A DNA stretch of 64,000 nucleotides from Erysipelothrix amsterdamensis (GCF_940143175.1 NZ_OW659496.1:186001-250000); one strand, 5' to 3'; shown: positions 52,041-61,285, numbered from the stretch's first letter. Translations and numbers: made by a program. Notes: generated by a model from the sequence alone, not told the origin.

Positions 52041-52391
52041 TTAGTGTACGCCTTTCTTATTTAAAAACTCAGCAACCACTCCCGTAATAATATACGTAAT
52101 TAAAGTTGAAACGATTAATACGATTGTAATATTCAGCCAAGATTTTTGGATAATATCGAAGTAGGGCATAATCCCAACGGTTGCGGGAACAAAAAGAAAC
52201 GCCATATTATTCTTAAGCCACGAACCTGATTCTTCAACTTGTTTTACTTTAATAAGCTTCAACTGTAAAGCACCGAATAAAAGAAAAAGGCCAACAATAC
52301 TTCCAGGAACTGGTAAGTGGAGTAGTGTTGTGATCGTTTCACCTGCATAAGTGAATGCGAGGATTAAAAATAATTGACTTAGTATGTTCAT
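52041..52391 (-). CDS. lrgA: LrgA/CidA family membrane protein
   Basis: The start is set at MNILSQ (plus 52391) with AAGGAGA upstream. 116 residues, four membrane helices and the LPVPGSIVGLFLLF motif diagnostic for LrgA/CidA. It forms a complex with LrgB. First gene of the three-gene minus-strand operon. Confidence 0.92.
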   Translation of the reverse strand: MNILSQLFLILAFTYAGETITTLLHLPVPGSIVGLFLLFGALQLKLIKVKQVEESGSWLKNNMAFLFVPATVGIMPYFDIIQKSWLNITIVLIVSTLITYIITGVVAEFLNKKGVH

Positions 52392-52511
52392 AAGAAATCT
52401 CCTTAACAAAACTGCATTCATTTTATCACTTTTTGCGAGAAATGTGTAAAATATCCTAGATGTTATCGCTTTCTCATTTATTTTTTTAATATAACAGGCT
52501 AAGACATAAAA

Positions 52512-52533
52512 AAAAGCATCGATAGGATGCTTG
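52512..52533 (-). terminator. Terminator of tRNA cluster 1
   Basis: On minus: AAGCATC/GATGCTT stem with a five-base loop followed by eight T residues (plus-strand A run before 52514). Confidence 0.85.
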
Positions 52534-52547
52534 TAATTTATATTAAA

Positions 52548-52623
52548 TGGTGTCTCGTGTAGGACTCGAACCTACGACCCACTGATTAAAAGTCAGTTGC
52601 TCTACCACCTGAGCTAACGAGAC
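52548..52623 (-). tRNA. tRNA-Lys(TTT), copy 1
   Basis: 76 bases with encoded CCA. Acceptor GTCTCGT/ACGAGAC, anticodon loop CTTTTAA, T-arm GGTTCGAGTCC. The sequence is identical to the copy at 57247. Confidence 0.97.
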
Positions 52624-52627
52624 ATTA

Positions 52628-52703
52628 TGGTGCCGACTAGAGGACTTGAACCCCCAACCTACTGATTACAAATCAGTTGCTCTACCAATTGAGCTAAGTC
52701 GGC
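52628..52703 (-). tRNA. tRNA-Thr(TGT), copy 1
   Basis: 76 bases with encoded CCA; acceptor GCCGACT/AGTCGGC, anticodon TGT in TTTGTAA. Identical to the copy at 57428. Confidence 0.97.
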
Positions 52704-52733
52704 AGTTTGAGCAAAAATTTGAGCAAAAAAAAA

Positions 52734-52809
52734 TGGTGGAGGTTAACGGGCTCGAACCGCTGACCCTCTGCTTGTAAGGCAGATGCTCTCCCAACTGAGC
52801 TAAACCTCC
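52734..52809 (-). tRNA. tRNA-Val(TAC), copy 1
   Basis: 76 bases with encoded CCA; acceptor GGAGGTT/AACCTCC, anticodon TAC in CTTACAA. First gene of this cluster; identical to the copy at 57511. Confidence 0.97.
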
Positions 52810-52833
52810 GAATTACTTCCTTAATGCTTTACT

Positions 52834-52862
52834 ATATTAACAAACAAATTGGACAATGTAAA
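52834..52862 (-). promoter_or_regulatory. Promoter of tRNA cluster 1
   Basis: On minus: TTTACA (plus 52857-52862), 17 bp, TAATAT (plus 52834-52839), about 25 bases upstream of tRNA-Val. Confidence 0.6.
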
Positions 52863-53013
52863 GCAAATAAAGGGAAAAAACGAAATAATATGATTTATTA
52901 TTCAAAACGTGATTTATTCTCTACATAAAAGCTCAATAGTCATCTTAAACAGACAAATTATCAACTAAGAAACGGAACAGAATGGTATAATAAAATCAAA
53001 TAAGGAGATAATC

Positions 53014-54519
53014 ATGAAGAACTATATTATTACACTTGATCAAGGAACTACGAGTTCACGCGCTATTATTTTCGATAAAGAATCCAACATCATCGCGAAA
53101 GCACAGACGGAGACAACCCAGATTTATCCAAAGCAGGGATGGGTAGAACAAGACCCTATGGAGATATGGGCAACACAAAGTGGTGTTCTAAACGAAGTCT
53201 TAGCACGGGCAGGGGTTGGACCCGAAGAAATTGAAACGATTGGTATTACAAATCAACGTGAAACGACAGTTGTATGGAATAAGAATACTGGAAGACCAAT
53301 TTATAATGCCATTGTTTGGCAATGTCGTCGCACTGCTTCCATATGTGAAGATCTAAAGCAACAAGGTTTATCCGACTATATCAAAAAGAATACAGGATTA
53401 ATAATTGACGCCTACTTTTCAGGAACTAAAGTAAAGTGGATACTTGATCATGTTGAAGGTGCTCGAGAACAAGCAAATCGTGGCGAATTATTGTTTGGGA
53501 CTGTAGATTCGTGGTTACTTTATAATCTTACTGGTGGTAAAGTTCATGCAACAGACTATACCAATGCTTCAAGAACTTTGTTATACAATATAAAGCGTTT
53601 AGAGTGGGATCAGACCATTTTAAACGCGTTGGATATTCCAATGAGCATGTTACCAGAAGTGTTCGACAGCAGTCACTTATATGGCTATACAAACATTCAA
53701 GGGTATCAAATTCCAATATCCAGTGTTGTCGGAGATCAACAAGCCGCATTATTTGGTCAAACATGTTTCAATTCTGGAGATGTAAAGAATACTTATGGTA
53801 CTGGGTGCTTTCTCCTCATGAACACTAAGGACCAATTTGTCGAGAGTGAAAATGGTCTTCTTACTACGATTGCGATTGGTTTGGATGGAAACATTGAATA
53901 TGCATTAGAAGGTTCGGTGTTTATTGCGGGAGCCGTTATACAGTGGCTACGTGATGAACTGGGTATTATCGATGATGCCTCCGATGTGGAATACTTTGCG
54001 CAGAAAGTTCGTGATTGCGGTGGTGTTTATTTTGTTCCAGCACTTACCGGATTGGGTGCACCCTATTGGGATATGGACGCGACCGGTACAATATTTGGTT
54101 TAACACGAGGAACAAATAAAAATCATATTATACGAGCTGCTCTAGAATCCATAGCATTCCAAAGCTACGATATAATGAAAGCGATGGAGGAAGATTCAAA
54201 AATTAAAATTAAATCTTTAAAAGTTGATGGTGGTGCATCGAGCAATAATTTTTTAATGCAATTTCAAGCTGATCTTTTGGATGTGAATGTTCAACGATCC
54301 TTTACTCCTGAGTCTACATCATTAGGTGCATGCTTCTTAGCGGGATTACAAACTGGATTCTTTAAAAACAAAGATACTCTAATAGATGTACGCACAAAAA
54401 ACACCTCTTGGGATTCTAAAATAAGTGATGATGAACGCTTAAAGAAATTATCTGAATGGCATCGCGCTATAGAAAAAACACTAACACAAAAAAACACACA
54501 TAAAATGGAACTGACCTAG
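53014..54519 (+). CDS. glpK: Glycerol kinase; C-terminus altered by an IS
   Basis: 501 residues. FGGY kinase: [13 protein letters not shown] (7-19), [30 protein letters not shown] [24 protein letters not shown], and [19 protein letters not shown] near the C-terminus. It makes glycerol-3-phosphate from glycerol. RBS AAGGAG; a -10 TATAAT lies at 52986-52991. The stop codon TAG (54517-54519) lies inside the inverted repeat of the downstream IS, so the last residues MELT are IS-encoded and the native stop is lost. No glpF or glpO is adjacent. Confidence 0.95.
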   Translation: MKNYIITLDQGTTSSRAIIFDKESNIIAKAQTETTQIYPKQGWVEQDPMEIWATQSGVLNEVLARAGVGPEEIETIGITNQRETTVVWNKNTGRPIYNAIVWQCRRTASICEDLKQQGLSDYIKKNTGLIIDAYFSGTKVKWILDHVEGAREQANRGELLFGTVDSWLLYNLTGGKVHATDYTNASRTLLYNIKRLEWDQTILNALDIPMSMLPEVFDSSHLYGYTNIQGYQIPISSVVGDQQAALFGQTCFNSGDVKNTYGTGCFLLMNTKDQFVESENGLLTTIAIGLDGNIEYALEGSVFIAGAVIQWLRDELGIIDDASDVEYFAQKVRDCGGVYFVPALTGLGAPYWDMDATGTIFGLTRGTNKNHIIRAALESIAFQSYDIMKAMEEDSKIKIKSLKVDGGASSNNFLMQFQADLLDVNVQRSFTPESTSLGACFLAGLQTGFFKNKDTLIDVRTKNTSWDSKISDDERLKKLSEWHRAIEKTLTQKNTHKMELT

Positions 54520-54546
54520 TTCCTTGGGACTAAAGAAAAAACCAAG

Positions 54547-55398
54547 TTAGGATGAAGTTAACCGATAATTTACGGGAGATTGATATCCTAGCTTTTCTTG
54601 TATTCGATTTTCATTGTAATATTTTAAATAGTTTATCACAGTTTGTGATACAATTTCAGTAGAACCCTTTAGGTCTGGGTTTAATTCGAATGTTTCACAC
54701 TTTAGCGAGGCATGAAACGATTCGATAGGAGCATTATCAGCGGGTGTACCCTTACGGGACATACTCATGGTAATGCTTTTATTTTTTACTTTGAGTTGAT
54801 ACTCTTTTGATGTATAGACACTCCCTTGATCAGAATGAAGAATACATGGCTGAACGATATCCGGAAGTTGATTTAATGTATCAACCACACATTCTAGGTT
54901 TTGTCTGTCACTCAATGTAGACGCAATAATCTCACCATTATATAAATCCATGATCGTAGATAAATAGAGCATCTTATGGCCATAAGGGATGTAAGTGATA
55001 TCTGTCACCAATTTCTCTAGAGGACGTAGTGATTTAAAGTCGCGATTAATGATATTGGGCATAATGATCTTCGGATTTTTGTTTTTTCTATACCGTTTGA
55101 CCTTAACACGGCATTGACATTGGTGTTTCTGCATTATCTTTTGAACAGTGTTCTTATTGATAATTCTTTCTTTTCGAATTAATGCAGTTATTTTTCGATA
55201 TCCATAACGAAATTTATTTTCTTTACAAAGTTCAATTACTAATGCTTCATTGACAGAATAATTATTAGACTCAAGTTGCTCTTTTTTAGTCCAACGGTAA
55301 TACGTTGACTTAGGTACCCCAAAAAGATTCAAGATATCTTTAATAGATACAGTGTTGCGATACTCTTCAACGAGCTTGATGATTATTTCAGGAACCAC
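54547..55398 (-). CDS. IS3-family transposase OrfB (copy 2)
   Basis: 283 residues, two substitutions relative to copy 1 (K for R in the LKVK segment, D for E in NPDLKG). The DDE residues are intact (VTDITYIP, HSDQGSVY, ESFHASLK). Expressed as OrfAB through the slippery AAAAAAG at plus 55419-55425. Confidence 0.94.
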   Translation of the reverse strand: MVPEIIIKLVEEYRNTVSIKDILNLFGVPKSTYYRWTKKEQLESNNYSVNEALVIELCKENKFRYGYRKITALIRKERIINKNTVQKIMQKHQCQCRVKVKRYRKNKNPKIIMPNIINRDFKSLRPLEKLVTDITYIPYGHKMLYLSTIMDLYNGEIIASTLSDRQNLECVVDTLNQLPDIVQPCILHSDQGSVYTSKEYQLKVKNKSITMSMSRKGTPADNAPIESFHASLKCETFELNPDLKGSTEIVSQTVINYLKYYNENRIQEKLGYQSPVNYRLTSS

Positions 55399-55700
55399 AT
55401 CCTTTCTCTTTCCAAATACTTTTTTAATAGTTCAATTTGTTGCTCCAAAGATTTGATTCTAAGTCTTTGTGTTTCTTCGACCGTGTCTCCTTCAGGCCCT
55501 TTTCCAAAAGTATATTGCTTGCCTACAGGTTGAGAAAATCGGTAGTGTTCACCATTTCGATACCATCTCCACCATGTTTTGACTTGTGTTACATTTTTTA
55601 TTCCAAGTTCAGTCTGAATAAACCTGCTTGAGTAGCCTGCCAATTTCATTTCTATAACTTTCATCTTTGTCTCATAGCTATGCATAGTTCGTGTTCCCAT
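55383..55700 (-). CDS. IS3-family transposase OrfA (copy 2)
   Basis: 105 residues, identical in protein sequence to copy 1: HTH followed by a leucine-zipper-like helix; overlaps orfB by 16 bases. Confidence 0.93.
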   Translation of the reverse strand: MGTRTMHSYETKMKVIEMKLAGYSSRFIQTELGIKNVTQVKTWWRWYRNGEHYRFSQPVGKQYTFGKGPEGDTVEETQRLRIKSLEQQIELLKKYLERERMWFLK

Positions 55701-55841
55701 ATAAAAACCTCCTATATTGAACTATTTTACAATAATTCTCATACAAGAGGTTTTTTTCTTTAGTCCCACGGAACTAGGTCAGTTCCGTTCCAATATAAGT
55801 GTGTTTTTATTTATGTTCGTGATAATCACCCAGGAAATATT

Positions 55842-56669
55842 TTACAACTGAATTTTAAAACTGAAATAATGATCTTGCTCCCTAAAACCATTGGCCGTAG
55901 CTGCTGCAAGTGCGATGGCATTATCTGTATCTACAAAGAATATAATTTCTTCAATTCCCTGATCTGCACAATAACGTACAGAGCGATTTAAAAATTCGTA
56001 TGCTGATTCCATATTTGAATAGAAAGAAAATACTTCAGCACAAACACGGTTATATTTTTTTAGCGTAATCGATCCGACTACAGACTGATTGCTCATTTCT
56101 AAAAAAACGAACCACGGTTTCTTGTTTCTGAATATTTTATCAGCGGACCAGAAAATATCGGGATTAACTTGATCGTGATGATGTTTAAATCGTTGTTCAT
56201 TTGACTCTAGAAGCGGCTCCATGTGGAGTGTAGCACGCTTTAGTTTCGGAATTCGCTCTACATCCAAAAGCATAACAGTACAATCATCAATTAAAACCGC
56301 ATCGAATTGATCGTATGCTTCAAGAGCTGATTGATTTGAAATTGGAAAACCGCATAGTAACTGATAATTAGGGAAAGCACGCTTTAAATAATCAACAAAT
56401 GAACTTAGAACGTCCTGTAAATCATCGGAAGCGTAAATACCTGCAACAGTCTGCATTATGCGATCATCTTCAGCAATCATAAACGCACCAAAGCCTATAA
56501 TTTCGTTATTATCATTGTACTTCGCGAGACAAAATGATTTTTTTATTGTTTTTGAAAACTCGGATTTCGTTTTATACCTTGGAAATGATTGAGTTAAAGG
56601 ATTTGATTGATGAGACCAAGCATAATCCGTTGCTTCTTCCAAATCCATAACATCACATGTACGTATCAT
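55842..56669 (-). CDS. GNAT-fold acetyltransferase-like protein
   Basis: 275 residues. Two GNAT-like halves: the N-terminal half (about 1-135) has EIIGFGAFMIAEDDRIMQTVAGIYASDDLQ, and the C-terminal half (about 165-275) has VVGSITLKKYNRVCAEVFSFYS and DNAIALAAATANGFREQDHYFSF. The CoA-binding loop is degenerate. It is probably an N-acyltransferase of unknown substrate. RBS AAAGGAG. It is convergent with glpK; the IS lies between them. Confidence 0.75.
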   Translation of the reverse strand: MIRTCDVMDLEEATDYAWSHQSNPLTQSFPRYKTKSEFSKTIKKSFCLAKYNDNNEIIGFGAFMIAEDDRIMQTVAGIYASDDLQDVLSSFVDYLKRAFPNYQLLCGFPISNQSALEAYDQFDAVLIDDCTVMLLDVERIPKLKRATLHMEPLLESNEQRFKHHHDQVNPDIFWSADKIFRNKKPWFVFLEMSNQSVVGSITLKKYNRVCAEVFSFYSNMESAYEFLNRSVRYCADQGIEEIIFFVDTDNAIALAAATANGFREQDHYFSFKIQL

Positions 56670-56721
56670 ATAAATCTCCTTTCGACTATTATAACTTGGA
56701 TATGACTTAAGATAAAGTCAA

Positions 56722-56748
56722 AAAAAGCAGAATAAAATTCTGCTTTTG
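56722..56748 (-). terminator. Terminator after tRNA-Gly copy 1
   Basis: On minus: AAAAGCAGAAT/ATTCTGCTTTT stem with loop TTT, then T residues. The stretch 56749-56912 upstream of it holds no other feature that I can see. Confidence 0.82.
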
Positions 56749-56912
56749 CTTTCGATCACATATCTTGAGCACTTTTATAATAACGAGTGTGAAATACGAA
56801 GTCAATCGGTTCTAGAATCAAAGCAATTCTCTAAGGGGAATAAGGCTAAATAGATCATCAACTGATAAAATAAAGCAAAAAAAAACCGATTTCTCGATTG
56901 GTTTAAATTAAT

Positions 56913-56986
56913 TGGAGCGGGTGAGGAGAATCGAACTCCCGTAGCCAGCTTGGAAGGCTGGAGTTTTACCATTAAACTACACCCGC
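56913..56986 (-). tRNA. tRNA-Gly(TCC), copy 1
   Basis: 74 bases with encoded CCA; acceptor GCGGGTG/CACCCGC, anticodon loop CTTCCAA. Duplicate of the gene at 57165. Confidence 0.96.
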
Positions 56987-57129
56987 AAGGTTTGCTTGCT
57001 TAAATATTCTAACAAATCTATTGTGAATTGTAAATATGAGATTAATAAAAATATCCTTTTTTTTATGTATTGTACTTTCGTCATTATTTTATAAATAAAT
57101 CCTAACCCTGAATCGAACCAGATAATAAA

Positions 57130-57151
57130 AAAAATCGTAATGTACGATCTT
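57130..57151 (-). terminator. Terminator between the two tRNA-Gly genes
   Basis: On minus: ATCGTA/TACGAT stem with loop CAT and eight T residues. It would end the five-tRNA transcript, leaving tRNA-Gly copy 1 dependent on readthrough or on its own promoter. Confidence 0.7.
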
Positions 57152-57164
57152 GAGTTTATATAAT

Positions 57165-57238
57165 TGGAGCGGGTGAGGAGAATCGAACTCCCGTAGCCAG
57201 CTTGGAAGGCTGGAGTTTTACCATTAAACTACACCCGC
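57165..57238 (-). tRNA. tRNA-Gly(TCC), copy 2
   Basis: 74 bases with encoded CCA, identical to the copy at 56913. Last gene of cluster 2. Confidence 0.96.
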
Positions 57239-57246
57239 ATTTTGAA

Positions 57247-57322
57247 TGGTGTCTCGTGTAGGACTCGAACCTACGACCCACTGATTAAAAGTCAGTTGCT
57301 CTACCACCTGAGCTAACGAGAC
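57247..57322 (-). tRNA. tRNA-Lys(TTT), copy 2
   Basis: 76 bases with encoded CCA; same sequence as copy 1 at 52548. Confidence 0.97.
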
Positions 57323-57329
57323 AAAAGAA

Positions 57330-57413
57330 TGGTGGGGAGAGGCGGATTCGAACCGCCGAACCCTAAGGAGATGATTTACAGTCACCCGCGTTTAGCCACT
57401 TCGCTATCTCCCC
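57330..57413 (-). tRNA. tRNA-Tyr(GTA)
   Basis: 84 bases with encoded CCA, long variable arm (class II); acceptor GGGGAGA/TCTCCCC, anticodon GTA in CTGTAAA. Only copy in the window; it has no counterpart in cluster 1. Confidence 0.96.
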
Positions 57414-57427
57414 ATTCTTATTCAAAA

Positions 57428-57503
57428 TGGTGCCGACTAGAGGACTTGAACCCCCAACCTACTGATTACAAATCAGTTGCTCTACCAATTGAGCTAAGTC
57501 GGC
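57428..57503 (-). tRNA. tRNA-Thr(TGT), copy 2
   Basis: 76 bases with encoded CCA; same sequence as copy 1 at 52628. Confidence 0.97.
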
Positions 57504-57510
57504 ATATATA

Positions 57511-57586
57511 TGGTGGAGGTTAACGGGCTCGAACCGCTGACCCTCTGCTTGTAAGGCAGATGCTCTCCCAACTGAGCTAAACCTCC
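57511..57586 (-). tRNA. tRNA-Val(TAC), copy 2
   Basis: 76 bases with encoded CCA; same sequence as copy 1 at 52734. First gene of cluster 2. Confidence 0.97.
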
Positions 57587-57625
57587 AGGTCTGTTGCGTT
57601 TGCTTGTATTCCTTAACGCCTTAAT

Positions 57626-57655
57626 AATATACCATACGCTTCTTGATATAGTCAA
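57626..57655 (-). promoter_or_regulatory. Promoter of tRNA cluster 2
   Basis: On minus: TTGACT (plus 57650-57655), 18 bp, TATATT (plus 57626-57631), about 40 bases before tRNA-Val. The remaining sequence to the pta terminator shows no gene. Confidence 0.65.
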
Positions 57656-57803
57656 CACTAAAAGTCGATTTATTTCAATTATTTCGATAAAGTTTTAACT
57701 TAACGATAAAAGGTTCTTTAAAAGGTACAATAAGCCCGTTTTAATGCACTATTAAGCAAATTTTATACAAATATTTTATTTGGATCCTCCTTTAAAAATA
57801 AAA

Positions 57804-57822
57804 GAACACTCCGAGGAGTGTC
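57804..57822 (-). terminator. Terminator after pta
   Basis: Stem ACACTC/GAGTGT with loop CGAG, followed on minus by TTCTTTTATTTTT. Confidence 0.75.
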
Positions 57823-57826
57823 CATA

Positions 57827-58807
57827 TTATTTAATTAATGTTTGAGCTGCGGTAATAATTGCAAGTTTGTAAACATCTTCTTCAACACAACCACGTGATA
57901 AATCTGACACAGGTTTGTTAAGTCCTTGAAGAATTGGTCCAATCGCTTCATATCCACCAAGACGTTGAGCAATCTTATAACCAATGTTACCTGATTGTAA
58001 ATCTGGGAAAATAAAGACACGTGCATTACCTGCAACATTTGACTCAGGAGCTTTTAATTGAGCAACTGTGGGTACAAATGAAGCATCAAATTGTAGTTCA
58101 CCATCAATTTGATATTCAGGAGCAAGTTCTTGAGCGATACGTGTTGCTTCAACAACTTTATCAACTTCGTCGCTCTTTGCAGAACCTTTAGTTGAGAAAC
58201 TTAGTAACGAAACAATTGGATCGATATCAAAGAGTTCAGCTGTTTTTGCACTTTCGACAGCAATTTCTGCTAATTCTTGTGAATTAGGGTTGATGTTAAT
58301 TGCGCAGTCTGAGAATAAGTATGACTCATGACGTTTGAAAATAATAAATGCGCCACTTGTACGGCTTACTCCAGGTTTTGTTTTAATAATTTGTAATGCT
58401 GGACGAACAGTATCACCTGTTGAGTGAATTGCACCACTCACCATAGCATCCGCATCACCCATATATGTTAACATTGTTCCAAAATAGTTAACGTTTTTAA
58501 TCCACTCGTAAGCATCTTCTTTAGCTAATTTACCTTTACGACGTTCCACAAGGGCATCAACCATTGCTTCTTTTTTGTCTTCAGGGTAAGTTTCTGGATC
58601 GATAATCTCTACTTTATCCATCAAGAAACCTAAATCTTGTGCTGACGATAAAATTACTTCTTTATTACCTAAGATAATTGGATGACATAGTCCATCAGCT
58701 GCTAAACGTACTGCAGCACCGATAATACGTGCATCAATACCTTCTGGAAAAACGACTTTAATGTCTTTCCCGGAAATCTTTTCTTTTAAACCTTCAAATA
58801 AATCCAT
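57827..58807 (-). CDS. pta: Phosphate acetyltransferase
   Basis: 326 residues, the short single-domain Pta form of Firmicutes. Signature stretches are GDADAMVSGAIHSTGDTVRPALQII, FSDCAININPNSQELAEIA, LSFSTKGSAKS and C-terminal GPILQGLNKPVSDLSRGCVEEDVYKLA. It converts acetyl-CoA and phosphate to acetyl phosphate for ATP generation with acetate kinase, which is not in the window. RBS AGGAGG lies 10 bases from the ATG; a -10 TATAAT lies further upstream. Confidence 0.95.
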   Translation of the reverse strand: MDLFEGLKEKISGKDIKVVFPEGIDARIIGAAVRLAADGLCHPIILGNKEVILSSAQDLGFLMDKVEIIDPETYPEDKKEAMVDALVERRKGKLAKEDAYEWIKNVNYFGTMLTYMGDADAMVSGAIHSTGDTVRPALQIIKTKPGVSRTSGAFIIFKRHESYLFSDCAININPNSQELAEIAVESAKTAELFDIDPIVSLLSFSTKGSAKSDEVDKVVEATRIAQELAPEYQIDGELQFDASFVPTVAQLKAPESNVAGNARVFIFPDLQSGNIGYKIAQRLGGYEAIGPILQGLNKPVSDLSRGCVEEDVYKLAIITAAQTLIK

Positions 58808-58900
58808 TTGTAAGTTTACCTCCTATATACATTTACTTATTATACACCAAATGTTCACGAGTAAAAGAAAATGGCTTAAAAAGAAACCAAAAAGAACAAT

Positions 58901-59728
58901 TTATACAATCAGAAGATAGGCTAAAAGAAGATCATCCAAATGACGCAGGGATAAACCAGTTAACTCATTAAACTTATCAATACGATAATTGAGTGTGTTT
59001 CGATGGATAAAGAGTGCTTGTGCAGATGAAGTTACATTGCCTTCATGATTCCACATACATATGATCGTTTCAACCATTTCATCTTGAGATAAAATGAGTT
59101 GTCGAATTGATGATCCAATTGAACTTGATCTGATTTTTGGCGTCACATATGCTTTCAAATAGGTATTCGCAAAGGTGTTGATACGTGTTGGATATCCAGA
59201 TTTATGAAATAATAAGGTCTCTTCTTTAAAGAGGGCAATAAGGTCATCATGAATCATTCGATCCGCTCCTATATATAAGGAAGTGTTGGTGGAAAAATCA
59301 TCATCAAGTGCAGCGATAAAACCTTCAAGGGATTCGATGTCATAATTTCTAGAATCTAAGATAATAATACCTGAATGATTATTAATATAGAAAGCATCAA
59401 GAGGTGTTGTAAAGAAGTGTTTGAATGTTTTTAGCCACAAGTCATGATTCTGGTTTAAATATTTCACATGAAAATGAACGAAATGGTAGAGCTTATGAGA
59501 CGTGATATTTAAAGCTTCTCCATTAATGAGGTGTTGATACCACATTGAATTTTGATCTTTTTCTTTAAACATTAAGGATAGTAAATCTTTCTCTGTTTGG
59601 TTGAGAACAGAAAGGCTAATCATCAAATATTGATGTCCATCATAAAGGACAAATTCTGATTCGGACGCATTATTAATTTGGCTTATACGAGCACTAGGGT
59701 AGAGTTTTTGTAAGTCGTTAAATGTCAT
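58901..59728 (-). CDS. PucR/CdaR-type helix-turn-helix regulator
   Basis: The start is set at MTFNDLQ (plus 59728) with AAGGAG. 275 residues. The C-terminal 60 residues form the PucR-type HTH_30 (ETIICMWNHEGNVTSSAQALFIHRNTLNYRIDKFNELTG). The rest is an unassigned sensor region. CdaR/PucR relatives control sugar-acid or purine catabolism. It is divergent from the sugar ABC ATPase gene with only about 100 bases between starts, so control of that gene is likely. Confidence 0.88.
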   Translation of the reverse strand: MTFNDLQKLYPSARISQINNASESEFVLYDGHQYLMISLSVLNQTEKDLLSLMFKEKDQNSMWYQHLINGEALNITSHKLYHFVHFHVKYLNQNHDLWLKTFKHFFTTPLDAFYINNHSGIIILDSRNYDIESLEGFIAALDDDFSTNTSLYIGADRMIHDDLIALFKEETLLFHKSGYPTRINTFANTYLKAYVTPKIRSSSIGSSIRQLILSQDEMVETIICMWNHEGNVTSSAQALFIHRNTLNYRIDKFNELTGLSLRHLDDLLLAYLLIV

Positions 59729-59825
59729 ATGGTCTCCTTGCACAATTTCTTTGTTCAACAATACTATATCATATTTGTAACCGCTTTATTATAATGGGAT
59801 TAAGAAAGTAAAAGGGGATAATAGT

Positions 59826-60929
59826 ATGGCAAATATTAGCTTAAAGAGTATTTATAAACGTTATGATAAAAATGATCACGATACGGTAGTAGATTTTAAT
59901 CTTGAAATTCAAGATCAAGAGTTTATTGTGTTTGTTGGTCCATCTGGATGTGGTAAGTCTACGACATTAAGAATGATTGCGGGACTAGAAGATATTACTT
60001 CAGGTGAATTATGGATTGGAGATCGACTTGTAAATGACGTCGAACCAAAAGATCGTGATATTGCGATGGTTTTCCAAAACTACGCTTTATATCCACATAT
60101 GACAGTTTATGATAATATGGCATTCGGTCTTAAGATTCGTAAGACACCAAAAGATGAAATCGATAAAGCAGTTAAGAATGCAGCTGAGATTTTAGGTTTG
60201 GATACTTACTTAGATCGTAAACCAGCAGCGCTATCAGGTGGTGAACGTCAACGTGTTGCGCTTGGACGTGCTATTGTTCGTGATGCAGAGGTATTCTTAA
60301 TGGATGAACCATTGAGTAACCTTGATGCGAAATTACGTGTAGCGATGCGTGCAGAAATCACAAAACTACATCAACGTCTTAAAACAACAACAATCTATGT
60401 TACCCATGACCAAACGGAAGCGATGACAATGGCAGACCGTATTGTAATTATGAAAAAAGGTATTGTCCAACAAATCGGAACACCGAAAGAAGTTTATAAT
60501 TCACCGAATAATGTATTTGTAGCTGGCTTTATCGGATCACCAGCCATGAACTTCTTTAATGGTCGTGTTGAAAATGGACGCTTTATCGCAAGTGAAAATC
60601 TAAATGTTCCAATTCCAGAAGGAAAATATAAAGTGCTACAAGATAATGGCTACGAAGGAAAAGAAGTTATCTTCGGAATTCGTCCCGAAGATATTCATGA
60701 TGAACCACTTGTTCTGGATTCACAACCAGAATCGATTGTGAAGGCATTGATTTCTGTATCAGAGTTATTGGGGGCTGAAACGATGGTTCATGCTTCAATC
60801 GATGGACAAGACTTTATTTCTCGTCTTGGAGTTAATGAAGCATACAGTTCAGGTCAAGAAGTCGAACTTTCAATGAACTTAAGTAAAGGTCACTTCTTCG
60901 ATATCGATTCAGAAAATATTATTAAGTAA
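59826..60929 (+). CDS. Multiple-sugar ABC transporter ATP-binding protein (MsmX/UgpC type)
   Basis: 367 residues. Walker [10 protein letters not shown] (38-46), Q-loop [17 protein letters not shown], signature [14 protein letters not shown], Walker [17 protein letters not shown] and H-loop VTHDQTEAM, then the C-terminal MalK-type TOBE/OB regulatory domain (about 245-365). MsmX-type ATPases energise several carbohydrate importers whose permease genes are elsewhere. This one is also solitary, which fits a shared ATPase. Divergent from the PucR-type gene. Confidence 0.94.
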   Translation: MANISLKSIYKRYDKNDHDTVVDFNLEIQDQEFIVFVGPSGCGKSTTLRMIAGLEDITSGELWIGDRLVNDVEPKDRDIAMVFQNYALYPHMTVYDNMAFGLKIRKTPKDEIDKAVKNAAEILGLDTYLDRKPAALSGGERQRVALGRAIVRDAEVFLMDEPLSNLDAKLRVAMRAEITKLHQRLKTTTIYVTHDQTEAMTMADRIVIMKKGIVQQIGTPKEVYNSPNNVFVAGFIGSPAMNFFNGRVENGRFIASENLNVPIPEGKYKVLQDNGYEGKEVIFGIRPEDIHDEPLVLDSQPESIVKALISVSELLGAETMVHASIDGQDFISRLGVNEAYSSGQEVELSMNLSKGHFFDIDSENIIK

Positions 60930-60937
60930 GTTTTATT

Positions 60938-60962
60938 AAAGGAGACACAGTCTCCTTTTTCC
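60938..60962 (+). terminator. Terminator after the ABC ATPase gene
   Basis: Stem AAAGGAGAC/GTCTCCTTT with loop ACA, then T residues. Confidence 0.85.
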
Positions 60963-60982
60963 CATATATATAAGGAGAAACT

Positions 60983-61285
60983 ATGAAAGAGTATAAGAAT
61001 ATTATTTATATCGCATTAGGTTTGGTTCTTTCTGCAGTTACGTATGGTTTAAGCTTTATTTTACCGTTTAATTTTTATTCAATGCTAGAGTTTTTAGCAT
61101 CTTTGGTTTTATTGGGAATTGTGTTGGTTGGACTTGGTAACGTGATTTTAGGTCGTAAAGAAAAAAAACATCCTAAAAGCAATCATAAGAAACAACGCTC
61201 GGAGTTGGTCAGTGTTTCTACGGATATGTTTTTTATTGTATTACCGATGTTGATTCTTATTGTGTATAATTATGTTACTCGCTAA
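60983..61285 (+). CDS. Small three-helix membrane protein of unknown function
   Basis: 100 residues with three hydrophobic segments (about 7-28, 34-55, 80-98) and a lysine-rich loop between the second and third (GRKEKKHPKSNHKKQRS). RBS AAGGAG. No family recognised. It lies 53 bases after the ABC ATPase gene, beyond its terminator. Confidence 0.7.
   Translation: MKEYKNIIYIALGLVLSAVTYGLSFILPFNFYSMLEFLASLVLLGIVLVGLGNVILGRKEKKHPKSNHKKQRSELVSVSTDMFFIVLPMLILIVYNYVTR

Larger units (their letters stand above)
54507..55786 (-). mobile_element. IS3-family insertion sequence, copy 2 (1280 bp)
   Basis: Same length and ends as the element at 12900-14179 with only scattered base differences. The left inverted repeat has one change (TTGGG for GTGGG). 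No target duplication is visible: AAAT lies on the left and GTTC on the right. The flanks AAAAACACAC and GTGTGTTTTT suggest another interrupted terminator between glpK and the convergent GNAT gene. Confidence 0.93.

Noticed and set aside
57329..57523. 64-codon plus-strand frame across the tRNA cluster (GGFEPPNPKE type)
   Set aside because: It is the antisense of tRNA-Tyr and tRNA-Thr. Such peptides are a classic artefact of tRNA sequence and there is no RBS.
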